From: Yoonia sp. I 8.24
GTDB taxonomy: Bacteria > Pseudomonadota > Alphaproteobacteria > Rhodobacterales > Rhodobacteraceae
DNA: 64,000 bases
Assembly: GCF_022096995.1 (NCBI RefSeq)
Contig: NZ_JACXGQ010000002.1
Location: 248,001-312,000, forward strand
Reading direction: 5' to 3'
Program-made: the position numbers and the translations under genes
Notes under the pieces: model-generated
Told to the model about the DNA's origin: nothing
The model's database searches: none
Seen by the model: the letters and a program-made list of their open reading frames with translations, nothing else
Shown here: one piece after another, positions 24,859 to 34,964 of the stretch
How the letters are laid out: each line of letters starts with the position of its first letter
How positions within the stretch are numbered: the stretch's first letter is position 1

Positions 24859-25324
24859 TTTTGCGATCTTTGAACTGGCGTTGGGGGCTGGGCGCATCGC
24901 GCTTTGCCCCGCGCCGGGCGCGCAGGGGGATTATCTGGCCGATGTGCAAAACATGTTGGATTGGGGCCCTGCGGTCGTGTGTAGCTTGACCGCGCAAGCA
25001 GAACTGGACGCCTGCGGCGCAGGCGATTTGGGTGCGCGGCTTGCCCAAAATAACATCCCGTGGTTGCACCATCCTGTACCCGACTTCGGTGTTCCCGAAC
25101 AGATGAATTGGGCCGATGTATCTGCGCATCTTTTGAGACCATTAGCGCTGGGGCAACGGGTGTTGGTGCATTGCAAGGGCGGCTGCGGGCGGTCAGGCAT
25201 GTTGGTGTTGCGCATGATGATCGCTGCCGGTGAAAATCCGGATGCAGCCTTGGCGCGCTTGCGTGATATCCGCCCCTGCGCGGTTGAGACTGAGGCGCAG
25301 CTTGCTTGGGCGTATCAGGGTTAA
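24851..25324 (+). CDS. Cysteine-based (dual-specificity-like) protein phosphatase
   Basis: A protein of about 157 residues. The phosphatase P-loop HCKGGCGRSG carries the catalytic Cys and Arg (C-x5-R), and a preceding DFGVP-type loop supplies the probable general acid. I propose the TTG at 24851 as start because residues after it (FAIFELALGAGRIALCPAPG) match the beginning of related roseobacter proteins; an in-frame ATG at 24773 would add 26 residues lying inside the ankyrin gene. The 8-nt overlap with the ankyrin gene suggests coupled translation. The substrate is unknown. It is convergent with, and overlaps by 4 nt, the GT8 gene. Confidence 0.75.
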   Translation: MSSFAIFELALGAGRIALCPAPGAQGDYLADVQNMLDWGPAVVCSLTAQAELDACGAGDLGARLAQNNIPWLHHPVPDFGVPEQMNWADVSAHLLRPLALGQRVLVHCKGGCGRSGMLVLRMMIAAGENPDAALARLRDIRPCAVETEAQLAWAYQG

Positions 25325-26244
25325 GCGCTGTTCCCCATCCAACGGTTCAGCCGACGTCTGCTGCGATGCGCGGCACGTTTTTTCCAATGACAATAAGCCT
25401 GAGCCGTAGCTAACTCAGTCGTCTTGATCCAATCGATGATAGGCCCCTCAATCCGCGCGCGTCGGTAGGCTTGAAAATATTGATCAGCCATCGCGGTTTG
25501 CGCGCTGCGCACCCATGGTTTGTGGGTAGTATAGTGCAATATGCCGTAGCCGGGCAACGTGCGGCCAAGGTTAAAGGCGACCTGCGTATTCCACCAATCA
25601 TCAAGCGGCTTCCAAGCCCCGACACCTACGGCGTTAAGTGCACATTGATCCATATGGGTCAGTGCATGCCCGTGCCGCGAAATAAAGTCACGCGCTTTGA
25701 TCATAATTTCGCGTCTGCGCCATTCAGGCAGGTTAACGAGCATGACGCCAGAGTTGAAATACGGTGTTTCAGGTGGCGCTATAACCTCTGGAAACTTGTC
25801 GCGGATATACATGTCAAAGGTATCGCCTGGCCCATCAAGCGCGCACATAAATGCCGTGCCTGTCATGTCGATGTCCCAAAGTTTCGAAATATCGTCCCCC
25901 ACGACCACATCGCAATCAATATAAAGCACGCGGTCGATGTCTTCTGGGACGATTTCACTGACAAAAATGCGGCTGAACGTGGCCTCAGTCAGGTGCCCGC
26001 CATCAATTCCTGCAAACTCTGACAGGTCGGGCCGATACCAATGGAGATCCATATTCGGATGCGCCGCGCGCAGGGTTTTTGCGCAGCGCGCCTTCGTCGC
26101 GGGTGTAATCCCGCTATCGGCGATAAACACTTCGGCGCGTGCCGTTTTTGAAAGATGGAAAAGCGCAGAATGCAGTGCGACCGCCATCGGCACAGCATAG
26201 TTTTCGTCCGCAGAGGCCAATAGTGCGATTATTTGATTGCCCAT
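25321..26244 (-). CDS. Glycosyltransferase family 8
   Basis: A 307-residue GT8 enzyme. The donor-binding D-x-D is DCD at residues 110-112 (VLYIDCDVVVGDD), the start IIALLASADENYAVPMAV is typical, and the metal-binding His region is YGILHYTTHKPW. GT8 enzymes in bacteria usually add hexoses to lipopolysaccharide core or other surface glycans using UDP-sugars. It follows rsgA by 6 nt on the same strand. There is no surface-polysaccharide cluster around it. Confidence 0.88.
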   Translation of the reverse strand: MGNQIIALLASADENYAVPMAVALHSALFHLSKTARAEVFIADSGITPATKARCAKTLRAAHPNMDLHWYRPDLSEFAGIDGGHLTEATFSRIFVSEIVPEDIDRVLYIDCDVVVGDDISKLWDIDMTGTAFMCALDGPGDTFDMYIRDKFPEVIAPPETPYFNSGVMLVNLPEWRRREIMIKARDFISRHGHALTHMDQCALNAVGVGAWKPLDDWWNTQVAFNLGRTLPGYGILHYTTHKPWVRSAQTAMADQYFQAYRRARIEGPIIDWIKTTELATAQAYCHWKKRAAHRSRRRLNRWMGNSA

Positions 26245-26250
26245 CGCCGA

Positions 26251-27324
26251 TCAGCGCCCCTTTTTCTTGATTGCCCGCTTTACACCCTTAGCGAATTTCT
26301 TGGCCCGCTCGCGCGATTGCGCGATTGTTTCGGTCGCATGGGTGTTTTCACGTTTGAGCTTCTTGAACCGACGCAGGCGTTCGGGGTCAATATCCCTCGC
26401 CGCAATGGCCGCTTGAACGGCGCAGCCCGGCTCACTTTCATGCGCGCAATCGCGGAATTTGCATTGGTTCACGAGTTCCGAGATTTCGGGGAATGTCGCA
26501 TCGATGCCAAAGGCGGCTTCGGCCAATCCCAACCCGCGCATCCCCGGCGTATCGATGAGCCAACCACCTGAGGGAATCGCATGAAGCGACCGCCCCGTGG
26601 TGGTGTGCCGCCCGCGTGCGTCATCTTCGCGAATACCTTGGGTGGCAGCCTGCCCACCGGTGAGCGCATTCGCCACGGTGGTCTTCCCGACGCCTGATGA
26701 TCCTGCCAGTGCAACCGTTTGCCCCTTGCCGCACCAAGGGGCGAGTATCGCGGCGACGTCTTGCGTTTTCGCATCTAGCGCGATCACCTCTAGCCCGCGC
26801 CCCAAGGCACGCGCCTGATCAACGTAGGCGTCAGGATCGTCACATTGATCCGCTTTGGTCAGCAAAATCACCGGCGTCACCATCGCGTCATGCGCTAACG
26901 CGAGGTAGCGTTCTAGCCGTGCCACGTTGAAATCATTGTTGCACGAACTTGTAATGAACAATGTGTCAAGGTTGGCCGCGATCAACTGTTTATCGCCCGT
27001 GTGAAATTCGGTGCTGCGTGACAGTTCAGTCTTACGCTCTAGCACCCGGGTCAGGCGATGTTGTGCAGGGGCGGCGAGCACCCAATCACCCACCGCCACT
27101 TCGGCGGTAGTGATTTGAGGATCAAGCGTCAGTTCAAGGCTCCCTATCTCGGAAAATCCGACAACGCGGTCTCTGTGAACGGTGGCAATGCGGGCGGGTG
27201 TTAAGGTTTCAAGCTCGTCTATATCAAGCTGAGACATAAAGAAGGGCGACCAGCCAAGGGCGTCGCGGGTAAGGTCTGTCAATGGAATGTCCTCGTCAAA
27301 GGCAATGCGTTGGCTGATAGGCAT
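26251..27324 (-). CDS. rsgA: Ribosome small subunit-dependent GTPase RsgA
   Basis: A 357-residue circularly permuted GTPase. An OB-fold N-terminus is followed by the G4 motif (LTKADQ), then G1 (GSSGVGKTTVANAL) and G3 (DTPGMRGLGL). The zinc-binding C-terminus reads CKFRDCAHESEPGCAV. RsgA helps late maturation of the 30S subunit. The basic end (KGVKRAIKKKGR) fits rRNA contact. The gene runs into the GT8 gene with a 6 nt gap. Confidence 0.95.
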   Translation of the reverse strand: MPISQRIAFDEDIPLTDLTRDALGWSPFFMSQLDIDELETLTPARIATVHRDRVVGFSEIGSLELTLDPQITTAEVAVGDWVLAAPAQHRLTRVLERKTELSRSTEFHTGDKQLIAANLDTLFITSSCNNDFNVARLERYLALAHDAMVTPVILLTKADQCDDPDAYVDQARALGRGLEVIALDAKTQDVAAILAPWCGKGQTVALAGSSGVGKTTVANALTGGQAATQGIREDDARGRHTTTGRSLHAIPSGGWLIDTPGMRGLGLAEAAFGIDATFPEISELVNQCKFRDCAHESEPGCAVQAAIAARDIDPERLRRFKKLKRENTHATETIAQSRERAKKFAKGVKRAIKKKGR

Positions 27325-27501
27325 AGGCTATCAGTGGGAACCGGACGAGGGAACGGAATATCTTCAGCGCACCCAAACCGGGAGAGACGATAACACAAAC
27401 ATAATTGTCCTCCTTGTGGGTCATAGCGTTGCGATTCCGCCAAATCACTTCATGATTTCACTCTGTCGCGTGACGTGATATTACTTGCGTAAAACCACTG
27501 A

Positions 27502-27602
27502 GGTGAGAGGTTGGACATCGACCCAAGTGGGGCTCGTTGTGGCTGCTTCCTTCCGGACCTGACCAGGTTGGCGAGGCACTCGCCCGCGCCAACCTCTCCC
27601 CC
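27502..27602 (-). ncRNA. ffs: Signal recognition particle RNA, bacterial small type (4.5S)
   Basis: On the minus strand this is a long hairpin with GGGAGAGGTTGG at the 5' side pairing with CCAACCTCTCACC at the 3' side. The apical part holds the universally conserved Ffh-binding sequence GGTCAGGTCCGGAAGGAAGC followed by AGCC. A TATATAG box lies just before the 5' end. The exact ends are estimated to within a few bases. Confidence 0.95.
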
Positions 27603-27707
27603 TCTATATAAGGCGCAAGGGCGGGCAGTGCAAGCGGTCAGCGTGGCAATGCGGGCTGGTCGATAGAAGCGTTTGAACTTTCTGGGTGCGCATGCCATTT
27701 CAGGGGC

Positions 27708-28652
27708 ATGAGAATTGCAGAGACAGTGACATTCGGAGGGTCCGGGCTTGACCGCGCAGCACAGTTGCGCACGCAGGCCGGCGTGCTCGCGCAGCAAGAT
27801 GATGCGCAGATTATTTTGCTTTGGCGCGGCAAACCGTTGGTGGGCGAAGGCACATTGATCCGTGTTTCGCCTGGCCATCCGATCCTAACCGATGCAAGCC
27901 CGGATATGATTTTCTTGGGCCAAGAAACGGGGCCCACCTTTGCCGCGGACCTGTCGGCGTGGACCCCGCAGGCCTACGGCGGCGAATCACTGGACAGTTT
28001 TCTTGATGCCTCGCAGCAGGAACACCCGGCGGTAGAGGACGCGCAATTTGTTGAACTGCGGGCGATTATGACGCGGCTAAACCCGCGTGATGCTGAATTG
28101 GCGGCGACAGCGCGTGCGGTGCTTGGTTGGCATAAATCACACCGGTTTTGCGCAATCTGCGGCCACGAAAGCCAAATGGCGATGGGCGGTTGGCAGCGCG
28201 ATTGTCCAGCTTGCGGTGGGCATCATTTTCCGCGCACAGACCCGGTTGTGATCATGCTGATTACGCATGGGAATTCTGTCTTGTTGGGGCGGTCACCGGG
28301 CTGGCCCGAAGGCATGTATTCTTTGCTCGCGGGCTTTGTTGAACCCGGCGAGACAATTGAAGCCGCCGTGCGCCGCGAAGTGCTTGAAGAAGCAGGGGTA
28401 AGCGTTGGTGAAGTGCGGTATTTGGCCAGTCAACCTTGGCCGTTTCCGGCGTCATTGATGTTTGGATGCGCGGGCGATGCCACCAGTACTGAGATTACGA
28501 TCGACCCATCCGAGATCGAAGATGCGCGTTGGGTGACCCGCGAAGAGGTTGCGCAGGTATTTGCTGGGCAGCACCCCGAAATCTTGCCCGCCCGCAAAGG
28601 TGCAATTGCACATTTTTTGCTAGAAAATTGGTTGGCGGATCGATTTGATTAA
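27708..28652 (+). CDS. nudC: NADH pyrophosphatase / RNA decapping hydrolase NudC
   Basis: A 314-residue Nudix enzyme. Zinc cysteines are CAIC and CPAC, the Nudix box is GFVEPGETIEAAVRREVLEE followed by AG (G-x5-E-x7-R-E-x2-E-E), and the NADH-specific SQPWPFPASLM motif follows. NudC cleaves NADH and removes NAD caps from RNA. Length and motif order match the family. It stands divergent from the SRP RNA gene. Confidence 0.93.
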   Translation: MRIAETVTFGGSGLDRAAQLRTQAGVLAQQDDAQIILLWRGKPLVGEGTLIRVSPGHPILTDASPDMIFLGQETGPTFAADLSAWTPQAYGGESLDSFLDASQQEHPAVEDAQFVELRAIMTRLNPRDAELAATARAVLGWHKSHRFCAICGHESQMAMGGWQRDCPACGGHHFPRTDPVVIMLITHGNSVLLGRSPGWPEGMYSLLAGFVEPGETIEAAVRREVLEEAGVSVGEVRYLASQPWPFPASLMFGCAGDATSTEITIDPSEIEDARWVTREEVAQVFAGQHPEILPARKGAIAHFLLENWLADRFD

Positions 28653-28689
28653 CCAATCTAATCTAAGATAGTCGTAAAAGGCGCAGCAG

Positions 28690-29154
28690 ATGAAATTTAG
28701 CACACGCGAGGATATTGAAGTTCCGATCGCCGATACGTTTGCGCGCGTCAGCGATTTTGCGGCGTTTGAACGACGCGCGTTGCGGCATGGTGTGCAGGTC
28801 ACGCGGGGTGACGACGGCCCGGTTAAACCGGGGTCACAATGGCAGGTCGCTTTCAAGTTCCGGGGCCGAAATCGCGCGCTTGATGCGACATTGTCCACGC
28901 TTGATGACCCAAATTTCTATCAGGTTTTGGGTGCGTCAGATGGGATGACTTTTACCACAGAGGTTGAGCTTGTTGCGCTCTCCCCGAATCGCACACGGAT
29001 CATCGTTGGGTTGGATTTGCGCGCAAAATCAATGACCTCACGGCTTATCCTGCAATCAATGAAACTGGCGAAGGCGAAGCTCTCCAAACGGTTCCGCGCG
29101 CGTGTCCTTGAATTTTCTGAAGAAACCGAAGACGCCTACCGTAAGGGGCAATAG
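28690..29154 (+). CDS. SRPBCC family protein
   Basis: A 154-residue protein of the START-like/polyketide-cyclase fold: beginning KFSTREDIEVPIADTFARVS, with a hydrophobic beta sheet and a long C-terminal helix (SMKLAKAKLSKRFRARVLEF). Such proteins form a deep ligand pocket for lipids or hydrophobic molecules. It follows nudC by 37 nt and ends base-to-base with the stop of the convergent pheA gene at 29155. The ligand is unknown. Confidence 0.8.
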   Translation: MKFSTREDIEVPIADTFARVSDFAAFERRALRHGVQVTRGDDGPVKPGSQWQVAFKFRGRNRALDATLSTLDDPNFYQVLGASDGMTFTTEVELVALSPNRTRIIVGLDLRAKSMTSRLILQSMKLAKAKLSKRFRARVLEFSEETEDAYRKGQ

Positions 29155-29994
29155 CTATTTTTCGTGCCGCCGTGCGGCGGCTGGATAAACACCCATCACG
29201 TGCAGTTTATCTGTGAAATAGTCCAGCTCTTCAAACGCAAGTTGGACATTGTGGTCGTCAGTATGCCCTTCGATTTCGGCGTAGAACTGCGTCGCGGTGA
29301 AAGTGCCATCAACCATATAGCTTTCGAGCTTGGTCATGTTGACCCCATTGGTCGCAAAGCCACCCATCGCTTTATACAGTGCGGCCGGAATGTTGCGGAC
29401 GCGAAAAACGAAGCTCGTTACCATGCCGTATTTACCGCGCCTGCGGGTATCGGGTTCACGCGCCATGATCAAGAAACGCGTTGTGTTACGGTCGTGATCT
29501 TCGATGTGGCGGGCGACGACCTTGAGGTCGTAGATTTCTGCGGCCAATTCAGACGCGAGCGCTGCTACCGTGATGTCATCGCCTGCGGCGACTTCACGTG
29601 CGGCGCGGGCATTGTCGGTGCTCGTATGGCCGACGATGTTATTTTCACGCAAGAAAACCCCACATTGTGGCAAAATAACCGGATGCCCGTGCGCTTCTTT
29701 GATGTCGGATAGTTTTGCCGCTTTTTTACCCAAAAGGTTCACATGGACGCGGACAAAGGTTTCATCAACGATATGTAAACCGCTTTCGGGCAAAAGCGAA
29801 TGCACGTCAGCAACCCGACCATAGGTGGAATTTTCAACAGCAATCATGCCAAGATCGGCCGCACCACTGCGCACGGCTTCAATCGCATCATCAAATGTCG
29901 GGCAGGGCAGGGGATCAAATTCAGGGCGCGCGTCTGCACAGGCTTGGTGGCCATAGGCGCCAAGCTCGCCTTGGAATGCGATTTTTTGGGTCAT
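29155..29994 (-). CDS. pheA: Prephenate dehydratase
   Basis: A 279-residue stand-alone prephenate dehydratase, the last step to phenylpyruvate in phenylalanine synthesis. The N-terminal catalytic domain begins KIAFQGELGAYGHQAC and contains the active-site T-R-F motif (NTTRFLIMA). The C-terminal ACT domain (about 195-279) has the ESRP-like KLESYMVDG segment for feedback by phenylalanine. The start at 29994 follows GGAGG by about 9 nt; the frame stays open another 285 nt. It is divergent from cycM. Confidence 0.94.
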   Translation of the reverse strand: MTQKIAFQGELGAYGHQACADARPEFDPLPCPTFDDAIEAVRSGAADLGMIAVENSTYGRVADVHSLLPESGLHIVDETFVRVHVNLLGKKAAKLSDIKEAHGHPVILPQCGVFLRENNIVGHTSTDNARAAREVAAGDDITVAALASELAAEIYDLKVVARHIEDHDRNTTRFLIMAREPDTRRRGKYGMVTSFVFRVRNIPAALYKAMGGFATNGVNMTKLESYMVDGTFTATQFYAEIEGHTDDHNVQLAFEELDYFTDKLHVMGVYPAAARRHEK

Positions 29995-30114
29995 ATGCGT
30001 CCCCTCCCGACGACAGAGTTCAAAAATGGGCGATTGGTCGCGGCAGTATACCTTGCAACCGGGTATGGGAAGCGGATAGATAGCGATAAATCTGTGAACT
30101 GAATGGAACGCGAC

Positions 30115-30633
30115 ATGTTCGACACAATGACTTTGACGAAAGTAATCGGCGGCCTTTGCGGGACGTTTCTTGTATTCTTGCTGGGCGGCTGGGCCGCTGA
30201 TTTGATTTACGCTACCGGGGGCGGCCACGGCGACCACCACGAACAAGCCTACATCATCGAAGTCGAAGGCGACGATCACAGCGAAGAAGTTGTCGAAGAA
30301 GTCGACTTTTCAGTCATCATGGCATCTGCGAGTGCGGCTGACGGCGAAGGCGAATTTCGCCCTTGTAAAGCTTGCCACTCTGTAGAGCCTGGTGAGCACG
30401 GCATTGGCCCATCGCTTTATGGTGTTGTTGGCCGTACCGTTGGTGCCGAAGACGGATTTGGCTATTCTGGCTCGCTTGTTGCGGTTGCTGATGTTTGGAA
30501 CGCGGATCACCTCAACGACTTCCTCGAACGCCCTAGTGGTTTTGCACCGGGAACAGCGATGAACTTTAACGGCGTACGCAAGATCGAAGATCGCGCGAAC
30601 CTGATCGCCTATTTGGATAGTCTTGACGACTAA
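30115..30633 (+). CDS. cycM: Membrane-bound cytochrome c552
   Basis: A cytochrome c of about 172 residues with an uncleaved N-terminal anchor (KVIGGLCGTFLVFLLGGW), an acidic/His-rich linker, and a class I heme domain. Heme attachment is CKACH and the Met ligand is in GTAMNF. The MFDTMTLTK beginning matches CycM of Paracoccus and relatives, which passes electrons from the bc1 complex to the aa3 oxidase. An ATG at 30103 is in frame, but family members start at the MFD position. A terminator follows. Confidence 0.9.
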   Translation: MFDTMTLTKVIGGLCGTFLVFLLGGWAADLIYATGGGHGDHHEQAYIIEVEGDDHSEEVVEEVDFSVIMASASAADGEGEFRPCKACHSVEPGEHGIGPSLYGVVGRTVGAEDGFGYSGSLVAVADVWNADHLNDFLERPSGFAPGTAMNFNGVRKIEDRANLIAYLDSLDD

Positions 30634-30658
30634 TCCTGCATGAGAATGCACAATGCAG

Positions 30659-30688
30659 AGGCCGTTCCAGCTTGGGGCGGCCTTTTTT
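30659..30688 (+). terminator. Rho-independent terminator of cycM
   Basis: GGCCG (30660-30664) pairs with CGGCC (30678-30682), with a small inner CCA/TGG pair, followed by T6 at 30683-30688. Confidence 0.85.
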
Positions 30689-30789
30689 GTTGGGAAATAC
30701 TGTTGAACACGGCGTGATCACGCAATCTCAACTTGAATGTTTACCAGAGTGTCACGTAGCCTTGCGGCAACTGATTGCTATCGGAGACA

Positions 30790-32709
30790 ATGATGCCAAA
30801 CCGCACCCAAGCAAAGGCTATTGCCTTGAAACCTGCAGATGAATCCGCAACGTTAGCGCGGTTACTTGCTGGCGGTATTGTCGGGCTTGCGACGGTGTTT
30901 GGTGCGAATACCTTGCGCGCCGAAAGTCACGATACGGTCATCCAAAGCCATGGGTACAACGAATACGGCACGTTGAAATATGCGGCTGATTTCACGCATC
31001 TCGACTATGTGAATCCTAATGCGCCTATCGGCGGCGAGGTCAGTATTTCTGCCAGCGGCACGTTTGATAATATGAACCCATTCGCGACGCTCAGCGGATC
31101 GCCGGGTGCGATGTCGTCGATGATTTACGAACGGATCATGACGGGCACCGAAGATGAGGTCGGGTCAGAATATTGCCTGCTGTGCACAACGCTGGAATAC
31201 CCCGAAGATCAGTCTTGGGTCATTTTCCACCTGCGTGATGATGTGACGTTCTCGAATGGCACGCCGATGACTGCGCATGATGTGATCTATACCCATGAAT
31301 TATTGCGCGAACAGGCAACACCATCCTACCGCGCGGGGATTGTGCAACTGGTCGAAGCCTATGAAGCGATTGATGATTACACGGTGAAATTCACCTTTGC
31401 GGATGACGCGCCCGAACGGGGGCGCGTGTCGCAAATGGCCAGCCAAATCGTGATGTCCAAAGCATGGTTCGAAGAAACGGGCGCGCGTCTGGATGAAGCC
31501 CGGATGGAAACATCGCCGGGCACGGGCGAATATATGGTCGGCACAATCGATCCCGGCCGCCAGCTGACCTATGTGCGCAATCCTGACTATTGGGGGCAAG
31601 ACGTGCCAATCAATGTCGGCCGTGGCAATTACGATTCGATCCGGATTGAATATTTCGCTGATACCTCGGCCGCGTTTGAGGCCTTTAAGGCGGGTGAATT
31701 CACGTTCCGCCGCGAAAATAGTTCGCTGAACTGGGCGACCTCTTATGAATTCCCGGCGATCGACAATGGGTGGGTCGTGCGGGATACGCTTGACGACGGG
31801 ACGTTGCCCGCAGCCACTGGATTTGTCTTCAACTTGCGCCGCGAAAAGCTCCAAGACCGCAATGTCCGCCGGGCGCTGGGGCTGATGTTTAACTTCAACT
31901 GGACCAACACCAATTTGCAATACGGGCTGTTCCAGCAGCGCGAAAGCTTTTGGGAAAACGACCGGCTCAAGGCGGCTGGCCTCCCCGAAGGGCGCGAATT
32001 GGAAATGCTAGAAACGGTGCGTGAATTTCTTCCAACAGAGATTTTTACCCAAGATGCGTTACTGCCACACGAAAGCGGAACACGCGCGTTGGACCGAAAC
32101 AACCTGCGTCAGGCGCTTGTGTTGATGGAAGCGGCCGGGTTCACGTCTGGCGATGATGGGCTGCTGCGCGATGCAAATGGCGATACGCTCGACATCGAAT
32201 TTTTGGAAACGCGTCAAAGCTTTGACCGGATCATCAACCCCTATATCGAAAATCTGCAACGGCTTGGGGTGAATATCACATACAACCGCGTTGACCCCTC
32301 GCAATATCAAGCCCGCACGCAAGAAAACGATTTCGACATGATGTTCGGCTACTATGTGAACGGTCTTGTCGAAGGGCGGGGTATCGAACAGAAATTCGGC
32401 TGTGACGATAAGGACGATGTTTTTAATCCGGCGGGGTATTGTTCAGAAGCCTTTGAAGAATTAGCAAAATTTGTCACCGGGGCCGAGGATTACGAAGAAA
32501 TGTCTGCGGCCGTTCGTGCAATTGATCGGGTTATGCGCTATGAATATTTCATCGTGCCGACATGGTATTTAGGTAAAAATTGGGTCGCATATTACGACAT
32601 GTACGAACACCCTGAAAACCTGCCCGAATTCGGCCTTGGCTATCTGGATTACTGGTGGATCAATCAAGACAAAGCGGATGCGCTTGCTGCCGCTGGCGCG
32701 TTTCAGTAG
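30790..32709 (+). CDS. yejA: Extracellular solute-binding protein, YejA-like
   Basis: A protein of about 639 residues of the SBP_bac_5 family with an N-terminal export signal (LLAGGIVGLATVFGANTLRA). The features HGYNEYGTLKYAADFTHLDY and YVNPNAPIGGEVSISASGTF are those of YejA-type proteins, which bind small peptides, including microcin C in enterics. The start is ATG at 30790 or 30793, with GGAG 3 or 6 nt before. It heads a four-gene operon with two permeases and a double ATPase. Confidence 0.88.
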   Translation: MMPNRTQAKAIALKPADESATLARLLAGGIVGLATVFGANTLRAESHDTVIQSHGYNEYGTLKYAADFTHLDYVNPNAPIGGEVSISASGTFDNMNPFATLSGSPGAMSSMIYERIMTGTEDEVGSEYCLLCTTLEYPEDQSWVIFHLRDDVTFSNGTPMTAHDVIYTHELLREQATPSYRAGIVQLVEAYEAIDDYTVKFTFADDAPERGRVSQMASQIVMSKAWFEETGARLDEARMETSPGTGEYMVGTIDPGRQLTYVRNPDYWGQDVPINVGRGNYDSIRIEYFADTSAAFEAFKAGEFTFRRENSSLNWATSYEFPAIDNGWVVRDTLDDGTLPAATGFVFNLRREKLQDRNVRRALGLMFNFNWTNTNLQYGLFQQRESFWENDRLKAAGLPEGRELEMLETVREFLPTEIFTQDALLPHESGTRALDRNNLRQALVLMEAAGFTSGDDGLLRDANGDTLDIEFLETRQSFDRIINPYIENLQRLGVNITYNRVDPSQYQARTQENDFDMMFGYYVNGLVEGRGIEQKFGCDDKDDVFNPAGYCSEAFEELAKFVTGAEDYEEMSAAVRAIDRVMRYEYFIVPTWYLGKNWVAYYDMYEHPENLPEFGLGYLDYWWINQDKADALAAAGAFQ

Positions 32710-32718
32710 TTCTCTGAC

Positions 32719-33798
32719 ATGGGCGCCTATATCTTACGACGGCTTTTGCTGATCATTCCCACCTTGCTGGGGATTATGATTGTCAACTTTGCCTTAATCC
32801 AATTTGTTCCCGGTGGGCCGATTGAACAGATCCTTGCCAACCTCGAAGGCAATGGCGATGTTTTTGAGGGCATCGCGGGCGGCGGGGGCGACGCCGATTT
32901 TGGCGGCGAATCCGAGAGCGAATATGTCGGCGGACGCGGGTTGCCGCCCGAATTTATCGCCGAGCTTGAGCGCGAGTTTGGGTTTGATAAACCGCCGTTG
33001 GAACGGTTCCTGAACATGATCTGGAACTATATGCGATTTGACTTCGGTGAAAGCTATTTCCGGTCGATCAGCGTGTTTGATTTGGTGATGGAAAAGATGC
33101 CGGTCTCGATCACGCTGGGGCTTTGGTCGACGTTGATCGCCTATTTCGTGTCGATCCCGCTGGGCATCAAAAAAGCGGTGCGCGATGGATCAGCCTTTGA
33201 CACATGGACATCGGGGGCGATCATCATTGGCTACGCGATCCCCGGTTTCTTGTTTGCGATCTTGTTGGTCGTGCTGTTCGCAGGCGGGTCATATTGGCGC
33301 CTATTTCCGCTGCGTGGGCTCACATCGACCGACTTTGATCAGCTTAGCCTGATCGGCAAAGTGATCGATTACCTGTGGCACATCGCCTTGCCAGTTTTTG
33401 CTTCGACCATTTCGGCCTTTGCGACGCTGACCTTGCTCACCAAGAACAGCTTCTTGGATGAAATCAAAAAACAATACGTCATCACCGCCAAGGCCAAAGG
33501 TCTGTCAGAGCGCAAAATCCTATATGGCCACGTCTTTCGCAACGCGATGCTGATCGTGATTTCGGGCTTTCCCGCATTGTTTATCGGCGTGTTCTTTGGC
33601 GGGTCGCTGATCATCGAAACACTGTTTTCGCTTGATGGGCTAGGGCGCTTGGGCTTTGAGGCAGCGGTCGCGCGCGATTATCCGGTGGTCTTTGGGACCC
33701 TATTTGCCTTTTCCCTGATTGGGCTTGTGGTGGGGATCATCACCGATTTGACCTATGTGTTTGTGGATCCCCGGATTGATTTTGAGGCCCGCGGATGA
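32719..33798 (+). CDS. yejB: Peptide ABC transporter permease, YejB-like
   Basis: A 359-residue inner-membrane permease with the usual six spans. The N-terminal [20 protein letters not shown] is the DppB/OppB-type first helix, a Gly-rich periplasmic insertion ([12 protein letters not shown]) marks the YejB subgroup, and the EAA loop for ATPase contact is in [20 protein letters not shown]. It starts 9 nt after yejA and overlaps yejE by 4 nt. Confidence 0.92.
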   Translation: MGAYILRRLLLIIPTLLGIMIVNFALIQFVPGGPIEQILANLEGNGDVFEGIAGGGGDADFGGESESEYVGGRGLPPEFIAELEREFGFDKPPLERFLNMIWNYMRFDFGESYFRSISVFDLVMEKMPVSITLGLWSTLIAYFVSIPLGIKKAVRDGSAFDTWTSGAIIIGYAIPGFLFAILLVVLFAGGSYWRLFPLRGLTSTDFDQLSLIGKVIDYLWHIALPVFASTISAFATLTLLTKNSFLDEIKKQYVITAKAKGLSERKILYGHVFRNAMLIVISGFPALFIGVFFGGSLIIETLFSLDGLGRLGFEAAVARDYPVVFGTLFAFSLIGLVVGIITDLTYVFVDPRIDFEARG

Positions 33799-34964
33799 AG
33801 ATGTTGTCGCCCCTAAACCAACGCCGCTGGCGCAATTTCAAACGCAACCGTCGTGCGGTTTGGTCGTTGATTATCTTTGGCATTTTGTTCGGTGTGTCAT
33901 TGATGGCTGAATTCGTTGCCAATGATAAACCCATCGTGGTCAGCTACCGCGGCGAACTGCACATGCCGATTTTCAACTTCTACTCAGAGCGCGATTTCGG
34001 TGGCGATTTTCCGACCGAAGCCGCCTATAAGGATGCGGAAGTCGAATGCTTGATTGTCACGGGCGGGCTGGACGCCTGTTTCGACACACCGGAGGCGTTG
34101 ACCGATGCTGTGGCAAATGGTGACACAGTTGAAGGCGATTTTGCTAAGGGCTGGATGATCTGGCCACCGATCCGCTATTCCTATGACACGATTGTCGATG
34201 TCGCTGGCGTTGCCCCAGCACCGCCAAGCGCCGACAATTGGCTCGGCACAGATGACACCAAACGTGATGTCGTGGCGCGGGTCATCTATGGTTTCCGCTT
34301 GTCGATTGCCTTTGCCCTGATGGTGACAATTGCGTCGTCTGTCTTGGGTATCATTGCTGGCGCCGTGCAGGGGTATTTTGGTGGCTGGACTGACCTTATT
34401 TTTCAACGGTTTATCGAAATTTGGACCGGAACCCCATCGCTTTATGTGATCATCATTGTGTTTGCGATCTTGGGCCGCAGTTTTTGGCTGCTGGTGTTCT
34501 TAACCGTGCTATTTGGCTGGCCTACGCTGGTGGGTGTTGTGCGCGCCGAATTCTTACGCGCCCGCAATCTGGAATATGTACGCGCCGCCAAGGCCTTGGG
34601 GGTGCGTGACCGTACGATCATGTTCCGGCACATGCTGCCCAACGCGATGGTCGCCACGGTGACAATGTTGCCATTTTTGGTGACGGGTGCGATTGCGACG
34701 TTGGCGTCACTTGATTTTCTCGGTTTCGGCTTGCCGTCCTCCGCGCCGTCACTCGGCGAAATGACCCTACAAGCCAAACAAAATCTGCAAGCCCCTTGGC
34801 TGGGTTTTACCGCGTTTTTCACATTTGCGGTGATGCTGTCGCTACTGGTGTTTATCTTTGAAGGCGTCCGCGATGCGTTTGATCCGCGTAAAACATTTGT
34901 TGCAGATGGTAAGGTTGATACGGCTGATCTGCCCTTTGGCGGCGATAGCGGGGCGGTAAAATGA
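33795..34964 (+). CDS. yejE: Peptide ABC transporter permease, YejE-like
   Basis: A 389-residue permease of the DppC/OppC class, with the typical N-terminal [19 protein letters not shown] and a long periplasmic segment (about 45-155) characteristic of YejE. The EAA loop is [20 protein letters not shown]. Overlaps of 4 nt with yejB and with yejF show tight coupling. It forms the membrane channel with YejB. Confidence 0.92.
   Translation: MKMLSPLNQRRWRNFKRNRRAVWSLIIFGILFGVSLMAEFVANDKPIVVSYRGELHMPIFNFYSERDFGGDFPTEAAYKDAEVECLIVTGGLDACFDTPEALTDAVANGDTVEGDFAKGWMIWPPIRYSYDTIVDVAGVAPAPPSADNWLGTDDTKRDVVARVIYGFRLSIAFALMVTIASSVLGIIAGAVQGYFGGWTDLIFQRFIEIWTGTPSLYVIIIVFAILGRSFWLLVFLTVLFGWPTLVGVVRAEFLRARNLEYVRAAKALGVRDRTIMFRHMLPNAMVATVTMLPFLVTGAIATLASLDFLGFGLPSSAPSLGEMTLQAKQNLQAPWLGFTAFFTFAVMLSLLVFIFEGVRDAFDPRKTFVADGKVDTADLPFGGDSGAVK

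Noticed and set aside
27450..27878. A 142-codon minus-strand reading frame
   Set aside because: It covers the SRP RNA gene and the start of nudC and shows no protein-like features.
29995..30279. Longer N-terminus for prephenate dehydratase
   Set aside because: The extension overlaps the cycM start on the other strand and does not resemble any chorismate mutase domain; family members start at the 29994 position.
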